From NCBI GenBank assembly GCA_002794735.1, contig NBAZ01000001.1, forward strand, positions 806,001-870,000: 64,000 nt of DNA, read 5' to 3'. Positions 1 to 10,700 of this stretch are shown piece by piece. A model generated the notes under the pieces. The model saw only the letters and a list, made by a program, of their open reading frames with translations. It did no database searches and had not been told where the DNA came from. A program made the position numbers and the translations under genes. This DNA comes from Pyrrhoderma lamaoense. Its lineage: Eukaryota; Basidiomycota; Agaricomycetes; Hymenochaetales; Hymenochaetaceae. Numbering within the stretch: the stretch's first letter is position 1; every line of letters starts with the position of its first letter.

Positions 1-845
1 CTTTTTCTTTTCTTTCTTAATTTCTTCGAGAGCTTGGCCCCGTCGTCAATTATTATGCTTACTCGATATTGTGACAATGGGCCCCCCTCGAATGACAGCA
101 TCGGCATCCGTATTCTTGGATCAGTTCGAGAAAATATACCCTATCAAGGACGGGGATACCGACAGCTGCGGAAGACGGAGCTCGCTATAAGTGGAAGGTT
201 TGCCCCAGGGAATTGCAGCTGACTGGCTCGATTGTAAGCCCAGGGGTAAAAGAAGCAATGTCGACAATCCAGGAGCGGGCCTGAAACGTGACACACGTAA
301 CGCCCAATGATGATTTCCTTGGGTCAGGCTGTAACTCTCCCCCTTGGCATACAATTATCACAATTTGACTGTTTAAACTTGTTTTTTTTGTTTGTTTTTA
401 ATTGTGCAAGCTCATGAGTATACATTCTTTCCCTATTCAGATGCTAGAAAAGAGTAGTAATAATAATAATAATATTAACAATAATTATTGTAGATCCACA
501 AAGGCAAGAATGAGGACGGAGCATGAGAAAGAAAGAAAAGGCGAGGAAATGAAGAAAACGAGTGAACCTGAAGGTTTTTACTTTCGCCAAAAAGCAGGGG
601 TTGCCAGGCACCGCCCGTTCCTGGACTCGGATCTGTGCACTCTCTCAGCATTCTGCCCTGGCCCATCTCCCTCCCATGCTACTTAAAAAGCGTACGAGTC
701 CCTTCTCATCCCCCTCACTTGTTCTCCCCTGTCCTCCCGAGCGTCTAATCTCCACACTATAATCAATTCTCCAAACTAAACGCTCTTCTGTGCTTTCAAT
801 CCACCTAGCACTCGAAACACCATACAATTAACCACTTCACACACA
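1..845. other. Left-edge non-coding stretch and promoter of the peptide gene
   Basis: I see no convincing coding region here. The short open frames have no family resemblance and overlap on opposite strands. The segment holds an AT-rich trinucleotide-like tract near 455-490 and pyrimidine-rich DNA from about 690 to 840 that leads directly into the ATG at 846, as expected for a fungal promoter and 5' UTR. No canonical TATA box stands out. Confidence 0.5.
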
Positions 846-1064
846 ATGCGCTTCGCCCCACTCCTCGTCGTCCTCGCTGCAACTATCTCAGCCGTCATCG
901 CAGCTCCTTCCCACGGGAAGCGTATCTCCCAAGACTGGAAGAGAGAGGCTGAGGCCGAAGCTTTTGGAGGAGGTGATCGGGACTGGAAGCGGGAACCTGT
1001 TTCACAGGACTGGAAACGCGTCGCTTCACCTGAGCCTGTCGTCGGAATGAGCAAGGATTGGTAG
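846..1064 (+). CDS. Secreted Kex2-processed repeat peptide precursor (alpha-factor-like layout)
   Basis: A 72-residue intronless product. Residues 1-20 form a signal peptide (basic MRF, hydrophobic core, ending A-V-I-A-A-P). The rest is short units ending in DW and separated by KR dibasic sites: ISQDW-KR, then EAEAEA-FGGGDRDW-KR, then EP-VSQDW-KR, then VASPEP-VVGMSKDW-stop. Kexin cuts after KR, and Ste13-type dipeptidyl aminopeptidases remove X-Ala/X-Pro dipeptides. The spacers EA-EA-EA, EP and VA-SP-EP fit that rule, so inferred mature peptides are ISQDW, FGGGDRDW, VSQDW and VVGMSKDW. This is the architecture of yeast alpha-factor precursors and of fungal Kex2-processed repeat proteins. There is no C-terminal CAAX, so it is not a classical basidiomycete lipopeptide pheromone. 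The role is unknown: signal, quorum or interaction peptide. The gene is small, but its organisation is unlikely by chance. Confidence 0.75.
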   Translation: MRFAPLLVVLAATISAVIAAPSHGKRISQDWKREAEAEAFGGGDRDWKREPVSQDWKRVASPEPVVGMSKDW

Positions 1065-2479
1065 AAGAGATGAACTCCTCCGACCCCGATCGGTCTTTTC
1101 TCCTGGGTTTATCGTCCTTCATCCCCTGTCCCCATCCACCTCCCACACCTCACACCCTCACCACCCCCCTTTTTTCTTCTCCGCTACCCAACGCACTTAT
1201 GGAGGAAGTACGCCGTACGCGGAGCTGGACGGATTAACTTGTATGGAACTGGGGGGTAGGGGAGGAGGAGGTTGGGAAGGAAAGCAACATATAACCTACA
1301 TACCTATATCCATATCCATCTCTTCGAGGAAAACCCGGATGAAAAAAAACCGACTTTCGACCCACGTTCTCTCTCCTGTCCTTCATACTTTTTTCTTTTC
1401 TCTTTCTTTTTCATTTTCATTTTTCTTGCCCGTTACACCTTATCTTTATTCCGAATTCCGAAAGTACATGTATTATACATGTATGTATATTAAGGGATCC
1501 TCTCCCCCTCACCGCCCCTTCCCCCATAAATCCATGTATATGTGTTCCCTCCCCATCCTCCCCTCGTGTGTATGAGAACGTTAAAGGACTTGCAGTGCTT
1601 ACGATTTTTCCTTTTTCTTTTTCTTTCTCCTTTTTTCTTTTTCTTTTCATCATCTACGTTTCTTATATCTTACATCTTTCATGCATGTAAATAGCTTTTC
1701 ACCTCCTCCCCCTCCTGGTTTTCTCTCTCTCTCTCTCTCTTTTTTTTTTTCTTCTCGTGTTACATTCCTCCCATTTATAGTAGGGCCTGAATCGAAAGTC
1801 TGTTGCATGTCTATGAATAAGATTTCTTTATATTGATTTAAAGTGGGCGGGAAGCGATGGGGGGGGGAGCGAGAGAACTGGGCAAAAGATCTCACTTCGG
1901 CTTGAGGGCCCATAACCATATTCGAATCCTACTTCTTTTTCTCGCTCTCTCTTTCTTTCTTTGACCCCACCCTTCCCTTCCCTTCCTCCCAATAATTATA
2001 ACGAATAAGTAGAAAAAAACTTTGTAATGGAATTCTTTAATTCTCTCTTTCACACCTCCTTCTCCTACACCCTTCGTCAGTATAGTATAGAAAGAACAAA
2101 GAACATCTCGGAATAAATCTTATATAACAAGAACTTGAAACTTCTTTTTTTCTTTTTTTTCTTCGAGTTCTGAATTGACAAAAATGGGAAAGCAAGAAAA
2201 GAAAAAATAAGCAAGAGTTAACGAAATTATATCAATTTTCATTTCTTTCTCTCTTTACTCGTTTCAATTAAGTTATCAAGGTTAATATCCACCGATATCA
2301 AAAATCAATTATCAATTATCAATTATCTATCATGTAGATCCATTTTCTAACTTTCTTATCATAAATATCACGTATGGATGGGAGGGGGGGATCTCTACAT
2401 GTCCTGTTGACGGAGTTTAAAAACTTACGTGCGTGCAAAGTTGGAGGTAATTTGTAATTTGTAATAATATGATTAAATA
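1065..2479. other. Intergenic and probable 3' UTR, low complexity
   Basis: No gene is visible. The stretch follows the peptide precursor and is rich in pyrimidine tracts, including a (CT)n run at about 1721-1740 followed by a T-run, many CTTTTT blocks, an ATCAATTATCAATTATC direct repeat near 2305-2328, and a G-run at about 2384-2390. The open frames on both strands encode only low-complexity K/E/R or F/S/L strings. Confidence 0.5.
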
Positions 2480-4037
2480 TCATTTAAATATGTATATGTA
2501 GATGTAGATGTAGATGTAAGTTGACTCGAGGATGGTGATATCCTGAACACACATGCGAGTTTCTACGACTCGTCTTCTTAGGAAAGCCTAATTAATTGTT
2601 ATACAACTTCGTGAAGGATGACTTTCGAGGGCAGGAAGTTCTGTCCTATCATGGAACGTATGGGCGTCTCCCCCCACCAACATCCCAGGCAGCCGTTACG
2701 AACGCTTTGACCATACTATATGAAATATAATTGAACCGCGGTAATGATGACGTCTACCCCCGATCCCAAAAGAATTTAACGACATAAAGATACTCCCTCC
2801 CAGCTCTCCGTTGAATCACGATCTAAATCATAATCATATGAAAAAACCACCAGCAATAAAAAAAAAGAAGTAGGGATAATTAAGCATTGTTTTTTAGTTC
2901 CTGGTCTTTAGTTTTAACATGTTGTACTTACTTTGCTTTTCAAGTTGTGTAGTTGTTCCATGCGATTTCGGATGGCTGGTACGTCGTTGTTCTTTACGGC
3001 GACGAGGTAGAAGCGGCCTGTGGTGGACATGATTTCCTATACGAACGAGCCCGTAGACAGCGTCAGCAGTAGCAGTAGCGTTTTGTCAAACTGTTAAGAA
3101 GAAGAAGAAGAGAGAAGAGAGAAGAGGCATAACGCGCATACTTACGCCGAGGTTATCGAGGACCTTATTTGTTATTTCCATTCCAAGAGAGCCACCAGCC
3201 CAAGATCCTTGAATGTCTCGACCACTTTGGGCGATACTAGCCTCATCAGCGTATGTCGGGACATAAGGCGGGTTGAAAACGAGCAAGTCAACTCCACCGA
3301 TACGTTTCAGTCGATAGTCAAATGGAGAAGTCAGAGAGCAGACGATGGGGTCTAGTGAAACCTATTTTTTTTTTTTTTTTTTTGAAAATATAAAATATAG
3401 TAAAAAAATGAATATTAAGTGAGAAAATTCATAATGACGATATGAGCGGAGAAAAGCCCGGACTTGTTTTTGATTTGATTTGATTTGGTTTGGTTTTTTT
3501 TGGGAGGGAGAGGGGGGATGCTATACTATACCTTATTCTGTCGGCCTGTGTGTAGTGTACATCGTGAAGCATATTCATTTATATCAGAGCATATGAATAC
3601 TGTGGAAATATGAAAATACTAAACTCAATCTTCGAAATCGATGGAAAGATAGAGTAAAGGGTTGGGGGAGGAGGGCTACATACAGCAACTTGATGGCTCG
3701 AGAATCTTTCCGAGGAAAGTCGATACGCATCCAGAACCTGACCTTAAATCCGGGGAGTAAAAACAGATGTCTAGACCCCCTTTTTGTGTTTCGATCCTGT
3801 GTTAAGAAAAACAAGCTCACCCAATTTCATAACAAACTCTTGGCTTTGAGCAGCGTAGTTCATTTGCATCTTCTTCAAGAGCGTCTAGAAGGATGAATGT
3901 GTCCTCTTTTGGGAGCGAAACGAGACTCCTTTCTTCACTCTGATTACGGCGACGGGAGATGACAGCGTACCTGCAGGTTCGTAGACGTGCTCATAGTCAT
4001 TGGCACTCAAGTGACTCAAGTCTGGTGTTGGTATCAT
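2480..4037 (-). CDS. MTQ2: eRF1 glutamine N5-methyltransferase catalytic subunit
   Basis: HemK-type methyltransferase that methylates the GGQ glutamine of release factor eRF1 together with Trm112. Seven exons were read on the minus strand: 4037-3971, 3905-3821, 3742-3684, 3599-3532, 3361-3146, 3036-2932 and a tentative 2587-2480, about 235 aa. The product starts MIPTPDLSHLSANDYEHVYE and carries the family landmarks EPAEDTF, the SAM-binding EIGSGSGCVS, CSDIN, and the catalytic NPPYVPT followed by the SWAGG block. Exons 1-6 join in frame with GT-AG borders. The last exon lies after an unusually long 344-nt intron; it is in phase and its RRRVVETRM...ITILES aligns by position with the human C-terminal strands. 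Without it, the frame runs into a stop at 2914. The family call is secure; the 3' end is less so. Confidence 0.85.
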
Positions 4038-4133
4038 TTCTTAAATACAAATGTTGGATAGTAATAAAGTTTGAAAAAATTGAATACGGAAATTACGCTC
4101 CGCCCGATGGCTGTGTCGCTGCCGCTGATCATT

Positions 4134-4190
4134 CCGAAACCGAAACCGAAACCAATAACTAGTACTAGTACTGGTACTGGTACTAGTAAC
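4134..4190. repeat. Short tandem repeats upstream of MTQ2
   Basis: Two adjacent hexamer arrays: CCGAAA repeated about three times (4134-4152), then TAGTAC/TGGTAC repeated about five times (4159-4187). They lie about 100-150 bp upstream of the MTQ2 start codon, between MTQ2 and the 3' end of the kinesin gene. They are probably slippage products. Confidence 0.8.
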
Positions 4191-4363
4191 AACAGTACAA
4201 ATATCAATCCTAGTATTCAATGCTAACTGAAATTGTCTTGGATATTTACATACACATACAATGATCTAATTTGATATACGGTTTTACAACAAATTTGAAA
4301 ATCTTACAACACAAGAAACTGCGTTCATTAGAAGAGGCTAAGCTAAATGAATCAAATGCCAAG

Positions 4364-7300
4364 TTAAGCCTTCGTATGGCGAGTCGACCTGCGAACTCTC
4401 GTGTCATTGCTTGCGGTTTTCTTTGTGGATTGTCTAAGTCCAGAACAGTTAGTAATCGCGTCATGGGAAGCGCGTATGAGGGGAGAAGATACAGACCGTT
4501 TCGGTTTGTGTGTCTGCTCATTTTCAATGTCATTCCGATCCTCAGTATCGTGGTACTTGGAGGTAGATTTGCCGCCATCATCGTCAAGTTCATCAGCGAA
4601 CAAGGAAAGAACATCCATCTTCTTCTGAATTTCTTTTACTCCCGCCGATGACTTAGGCTTGGTCTTCGTCTTGGCAGGCGGTGACTTAGGCTTAGTAAAA
4701 ACTCTGCCTTTTGGACCTTTCGGTGGTGGTGTCCACTCTTCGTTATCGTCGTAGATTCGTCATCGTCATCTTCGTCTTCATCTTCGTCGACTTCCATGGC
4801 TCCCGCACCCTCAGTAGCTTCACTTTCTTCCGGCTCTTCTTCGGAGTCTCCGCTTACGGTCTTGGTTTCGTCAGCGTCGACTTCATCAATAGTCATGTCT
4901 TCGTCTCGTAACCCAATGACGGATGGGCCAGAATTAAACTTCTTCTTTTGTGCTTTCGATAAACCCTTATGCCGAAGAGGAGATTGGTCCAAAGGTTCTT
5001 CAAAACTTGAATCCTCACCATATGGATTCTCCAAAGGATCGTTGGAACTGCCGTCCTCATCGCCGGCATTCTATTTTAGATTTGATGAGATCTAAAACCT
5101 ATTATTAATATCAAGAGAGCCTTACAGTGTTCTCTGTTTGTTCTGTGTATCCACTTTCTACTGATTCGAAGCTCTCATCCGCGATGACACGTTTTGATCG
5201 TCCTTTGTTTGCAAAGATGCCAAATTGATGTATCATGTCGATTTTAGCATCCGTTTTTGCTTCGTTTTGCTCGACCTGTCAATTCAGCACATGAACTCGG
5301 TGACATTTCTCGTTAGCTGTTAGGCCACAAACGCTTACAGAATGCTTAAGGCGCTTGGCAAAGACACGCTCCATGTCCATCATACGTGCTTCCATCTCTT
5401 GCATAACCTCCTCTCGAGTTTCTGCCTCGATAACCGCACAGCGTATTTCGGATTCATATAGCTAATAGTTCATATAACCGATAAGTACCATAAAATGTCA
5501 AAGTGTTTCTTGTTAAAAACGTACTCTGATGCGCAAGTCTTCGAGCTCTTCAAACAATGCATCGACTAATAGATCAGCAGGTTCGTCGTCATTGTCATCA
5601 ATCTGTTCTTCATCCTCTGTAGAAACCACTCAGTATGACATAAAAGCAAAATAGTCTCTCTATTACCTTCGACAACTACAATGTGAGCTTCGCTAGGTTT
5701 TCTGTTACCGGGTCCACCAGTCGAAACGGTGACTTGCCTTCTACGAGGAGTCGGGGCAATAGTTGGCGCTAACCTTTGATTAGAAGCGGGGACTTGTGGG
5801 CGTACAGTAGCCTTGGGAAGAGCGGCAGATGGAGCAGTTGTGACTTCTCGTGCCAGTGCGGCAAAACGCATTACATGACTGTTCTCATCAAAACCGGTGT
5901 CATAAGGATTAACATTAACTATCATAACCGCCCTCCCCTCTTGTTCTCCCACAAAGAAATCTTGGAACACTTCAGTAAGCTTGCTGTGTCGGAAAGGAAT
6001 GATCGCCAGTTTGATGCCTCCTCGTGGATTGCTAAGATCCATAGTACCTCGGCCAGGAGCTGCTAGAGTGGCTGCAAGACGACGTTGGTTCGTTCGCATC
6101 GCCTCCATGCACTGCCCGAGTACCATTAGGGATTTGTTGATACTTCCGGCTTCTCTAAGTCTCTCGCCTGTATTCTGAGTATTCTTTGTACGTTCAGATC
6201 CTGCAAGATCAACAATGGACAGCCTCGAGACTGTGATATCACTAGGGTCGGCCTTGTGTATACGTACAGCTCGCAGTGTGAATATCCCATGACTACGAGA
6301 TGAGACGGCGTTCGCTAAAGTACCAAAGACTCTACGATTGATATTTCCAGTGCGAAATATGCGTTTTGCTTCTTCTGCAGAGTTCACTCGAATGCATTTA
6401 AGTCCTGCAATATATTTTCCTCCAGACTCGGGATCGTTTTTCAGGGCAAGAGCTTTACGTTTTACAAGTAAAACATCCCCGGGGTCCTTTGATGTGAGAG
6501 AAGCAAGATTTGACCACAGAGTAGAAGTATTACGAGGTAGCTTCTTTGATGTCGTAGAGCGACCCAGTTGGGCAGAACCTTGTGGAGTACCGCATGAACT
6601 CGGCGCCTCGGAATCTGATGTGTCGCTTGAAAGAAGATCGTACACCTTTTCGTTGTAAACTTCGGCATATGAAATCCAGATAGAGTACTCATAGTTCTTA
6701 TCCACTCTGACAATACTTGTATCGGTCCCTTGTGAACTAATTTCGCCTAGAGCAACAGCTATAGCTCCTTCATCAGAAACATCTGGAAGGGTATACATCG
6801 GATTGGTATCTGTAGCAAGCTCGATACCAGCTAACCGCACGGGACGATACTGATAGGACGCAGATAAATACATAAAGATTCGGCGCTTGATAGAGCTTTA
6901 CTTACATTAGCATTACTATGAAGACCATCCAAGCTATTAAATATGACATCTAGTGTACGTGGTAAAAGCCCTGCAGTTTCAGGCTGTGTACCACCCTGAA
7001 TTGTATATGTTTTTCCTGAATTCGTCACTCCATAAGTAAAGATTAGTCCATTTTGCCCTTGTAAGAACGTTTGGACTAGTGGCAAAGTTGTGCTTGTGAA
7101 AAAGGCAGCCTGTTGAGTTTCAGGCGGGAAAACATGGTTGAATGTATATAACTGTGCTTGAGGATGCATACGTATACGATTAGTACCAGAAAGATCTGTC
7201 ATCTGGACTGTGGTTTCAGATAGAGATTTCAAATATGGGACCGAGGACTTTGTATTCTCATCATGGACAGGTCGAATGCGAAGAAATGCCTGATAGCATT

Positions 7301-7621
7301 TTGCATGTAAATAGATTATTATCAACAAGATTTATTAGGGAAAATCACTTTTATGGGTTCTCTGTCATCACTCTCAATAGAGCTCTCTTGTGGAGCAAGC
7401 GTTGGCTTTGGTTTCTTTGTCTTGGTGGCCGCCAAAGGGGCATTCTCTCTACTCACGAGCGGCTTCCGAACCACCTTCGTTTTTTCAGCAGCTGCTGATT
7501 TTTTCGAGACTGGTGGCTCAGATGGTGTTGGAGTACGAGAAGTTGTTGTTGACCGTGTCACTCTTGTAATGGGCGCCTTTGATTGTGCAGTCTTCGTTGT
7601 CGTCGTTTTGCGTGTCGCCAT
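4364..7621 (-). CDS. Kinesin-6 family motor (MKLP/KIF20/Klp9-like)
   Basis: Microtubule plus-end motor of the anaphase spindle midzone and cytokinesis class. Exons: 7621-7349, 7289-6906, 6849-5667, 5616-5525, 5461-5339, 5275-5126 and 5070-4364, about 970 aa. Residues 1-91 are a basic disordered N-terminus. The motor follows, with P-loop GVTNSGKT near residue 180, switch I SSRSH and switch II DLAGSER. Motifs typical of fungal kinesin-6 are NKSLMVLGQCMEAMR, HSKLTEVFQDFF and VNPYDTGFDENSHVM, plus a long serine-rich insertion in the motor after EVYNEKVYDLL. A coiled-coil segment and an acidic tail follow. The last exon needs a -1 change near 4757-4765, where DDDDE continues as IYDDNEEWTPPP in another frame. 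The gene is divergent from KNL1 and shares its promoter. Confidence 0.9.
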
Positions 7622-7785
7622 CGTGGTCCTATGAATAACTCGACTGTGAAGGTGGTCACGGTTGAACGTCAATTTGGACGCGTGTATTACACGTGATCGA
7701 CGCGTCGTGTTATTGTTGTTTACCTCCTACTGCATTTAACAATACTAGCCACAAACAATACTCAAAGGACAATACGGCCCCCAAT
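7622..7785. promoter_or_regulatory. Bidirectional promoter of kinesin-6 and KNL1 with E-box and two MCB sites
   Basis: Only 164 bp separate the two start codons. Two perfect ACGCGT hexamers (MluI cell-cycle box, the site of the G1/S factor MBF) lie at 7678-7683 and 7700-7705. A CACGTGAT (the reverse complement is ATCACGTG, the Cbf1/CDEI consensus) sits between them at 7690-7697. The sites are seen in the sequence; cell-cycle control of the pair is inferred from the known role of such sites in other fungi. Confidence 0.7.
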
Positions 7786-10700
7786 ATGCCTCCTACACGA
7801 CGTCAATCATTTGCTCCCATGTCTACTGCAGAAAGTTTTCGGCCGGGAGCCGCGAAGAAACGGGCGGTCAGTTTCGCTCCTGGAGAAGCAGCGCGTCAAC
7901 TTCTTCCACGAAAGAGTATCTTAAAAAACAGCCAGTTTACATTCAATGTTCCACCACCTTCTCAAAACTCACAAGGAGGGGACGCGCCGGTAGAGTATGC
8001 GGCTCAAATATCCGACAAGGTATCTCAAAAGGGCGATGCTCGACGAGTAAGCTTTGCTGAAATGGCTTATTTTCGGTAAGGTTGTTTTGAATCTATACTA
8101 ATTACATCTGTACTGACTTATTTCTACAGGCTTTTCAATAATGACAATACCAATAGTACTGCTGATACCAGCTCTTCAACTGTCGATTCTCCTGACGTGA
8201 CGGAGGATTATGCTCCGCCGCGACCGTACGTGCCTCAACTCAGCAATGAAAACGACTACCCCGGTAGACGACTGAGCAATCTACCATATACACGCCTCTC
8301 TTCCGTCACTGACTATGGTGAAAGATCCATGTCTTTAGATATGGATGAGAGTGTGCAAATGCAACAAAACAGTGATAATACTTCGGAGCCTCCGACAGAC
8401 CCTGTTTTTTTTTCAGATACCCCCAATGAGAATGGTGTCGACTATGATTTTGGTGACTTTGATGATGAAGATGAAGACGGCGATGTGGAGGTCACTGAAG
8501 CTATAGCCCTTAATATTAACCAGAAGCACTCCATATCCGTTGCAGAGCAAACTGAAGCAGCTAGAACCCCTCTTGCACCGAAAAGGCGCCCTGAGATCAG
8601 ATATGCTGAGAACCATTTGTTGGCGGATGATGATGATGATGAAAACTACGCGGAAAAGTTGCATCGTTCTCGCAGAAAAACAAGAGCAAGTCAACCCCCA
8701 ATGGATTTCACAATTGCTCTTGGGCAACCTTTGAAGGAACCTGAACCACCAAGTGACGCATGGCTTGCTTTGGCTGCTATGGCGAGTAGTGTCGCAAAAA
8801 AAGACAACGATGAAGTGGAAACCAACGATGAAGATATGGAACTTGGCAACGCTCTTTCACGTCTACGAAATGCGAGAGCCTCATTTGACCTTCGGGATAA
8901 TGACGAAGACGACTCTCCGTTGAGCGGAGAAATAATGGAAGAAGCAAGTTTTACAGATTCTAGTATGGATGATAATATGGACAATATGGACTATGGTGAT
9001 CGTACAATAAATGTAACAAGTCTCATGGGAAGAGTATCTAACCTCGGGATTTCTGGTGATGAGTTTAATAGCAATCTCAATGCCATGGATTATGATGACT
9101 TTGCTCGGCCAGTGCCTTTAACTGAGACTGCTCCTCTGAATATATCAAGGAAGCTTTCAGCACCTGTACAAGAAATCACTACAGTTGCAACGAATGATTC
9201 CATTGCGACCAACGTCCCTGGCCCGTCAAGTACTGCAAATGAAAATGAGCCTAGAGTAGAGAACAATCCACAGATGCAAGAGCCTGCTCCCATAATTCCA
9301 TCAAAAACGCCTATGAGATCAAGTGTCTTCTCAGCGCCAGTTCCGACTCCCTCTCGGATTCCCGTTTTGTCTCCATCTAAGTCTAGTTCTCCGCTGAAGG
9401 AGTCCCCAGTAAAGAAACGTCCGGCACCTGCGTTTACTGTCTACGTAGATCCGCAACCCAACCCCGCTAAGAAACGTCATATTGAAGATTCAACAGTTGC
9501 ACCCTTCTCCCAATCTCAACGAATAAACAAGCCGCCTGTCCTGACCGATTTAACGCCTAAGCACTCCGAAGCCCACCTTCTGCTGCCCCATCTCTTCGGA
9601 CGAGTCTCGGAGGAGCTTTGAGACGCTTTTCAGGATTCTCGTTTCGACGACATAGTGTCGCACCTGGGGGCATCCTTCAACAGACATCGGGACCTCCTCT
9701 TCCCGATGCTCAAGATGCTGCATCAGATAAGAAGGATGCACAGGAAGATCAGAGTGAACATATGGCTGATAAACCCTCTCAGACGGCTGCTATGGATCTA
9801 GCCCAGGATGAGAATATACCTGCTCAGCCTATTACTGAATTGCCTGCCCTTCCTCCGGATCCTGCATCTTCCACGAACAATCAAAAGCCGACTGTCACTT
9901 TTGCAGAGGGTACTTCAACAGGGAAAGAGCCTATATCAATAATGGACATAGAGACAGTCCGGGAGCAACCTGCGCGACCAAGATTGAGCACCGTTCTCGA
10001 AGTCCAGTCAATGGATCAGGATAACGAGTTTGAGGAAGATCTTGTGAGTAAATGGGACTGTGGTTTGCCTTCATTCATATTAATCACTATCATAGCCGCC
10101 AATATCGATTAAAGAATTCTTCTTGATGACCGGCGTAAAGTTTATGGGTGATCTGACTGCTCCACGACGCTCTACGATTCATCCTTCACAATTGAATAGA
10201 CGAGGTACAGAGAGCAAACTTCACTCTTTCTAGCTAAAACTAACCTAGATTATATTATAGAGTCTACCACTCTTACTATCCCTTCACTATCTGAATTTGT
10301 CATGGCCATGACTGTACACTTCCCACAGCTGGAGTTGTACTCGTGGGTCACGAAGGATCTTCAGTTGTTCATTGATAACAGCAAAAGATTGTTTGAAGAA
10401 GCAGAAGACGAAGTCGCTAAACTAACCCCTAGTTTGTTTCGCGAATTCTCTCAGGCTAATGACGAGGGGCGGGAAGAACTGCTGGTATGTTAATGGATTC
10501 ACTCTGAAGGAATATATCTAACTCAAATATCTTGCAGCATCAACTTAAGCTGATCAAAGCCAACAGACACAATGCTGCTAAAGAAAAGTGGTACGAGTGG
10601 AAATATCAGTGGGTTCTTAACCTACTTGAAAATGTTGTCAAAGGCATCTCAGATCTAGAGAAGGTATTAGTACTTTCTTTTAAAACCAAGCTGATATATC

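Noticed and set aside
846..1064. Classical basidiomycete mating pheromone
   Set aside because: No C-terminal CAAX box, and the protein has a cleavable signal peptide with KR sites, which lipopeptide pheromones lack.
4738..4862. Possible intron with a GTAAGC donor explaining the frame change at the kinesin 3' end
   Set aside because: It would remove a conserved-looking acidic stretch, has no pyrimidine tract, and the acidic run continues naturally across the break with a single added base. A -1 error is simpler.
9446..9561. Possible intron in KNL1 (GTAGAT donor, CTAAG acceptor)
   Set aside because: The phase returns to the original frame and so does not explain the break. The CCCC at 9586 with one added C does.
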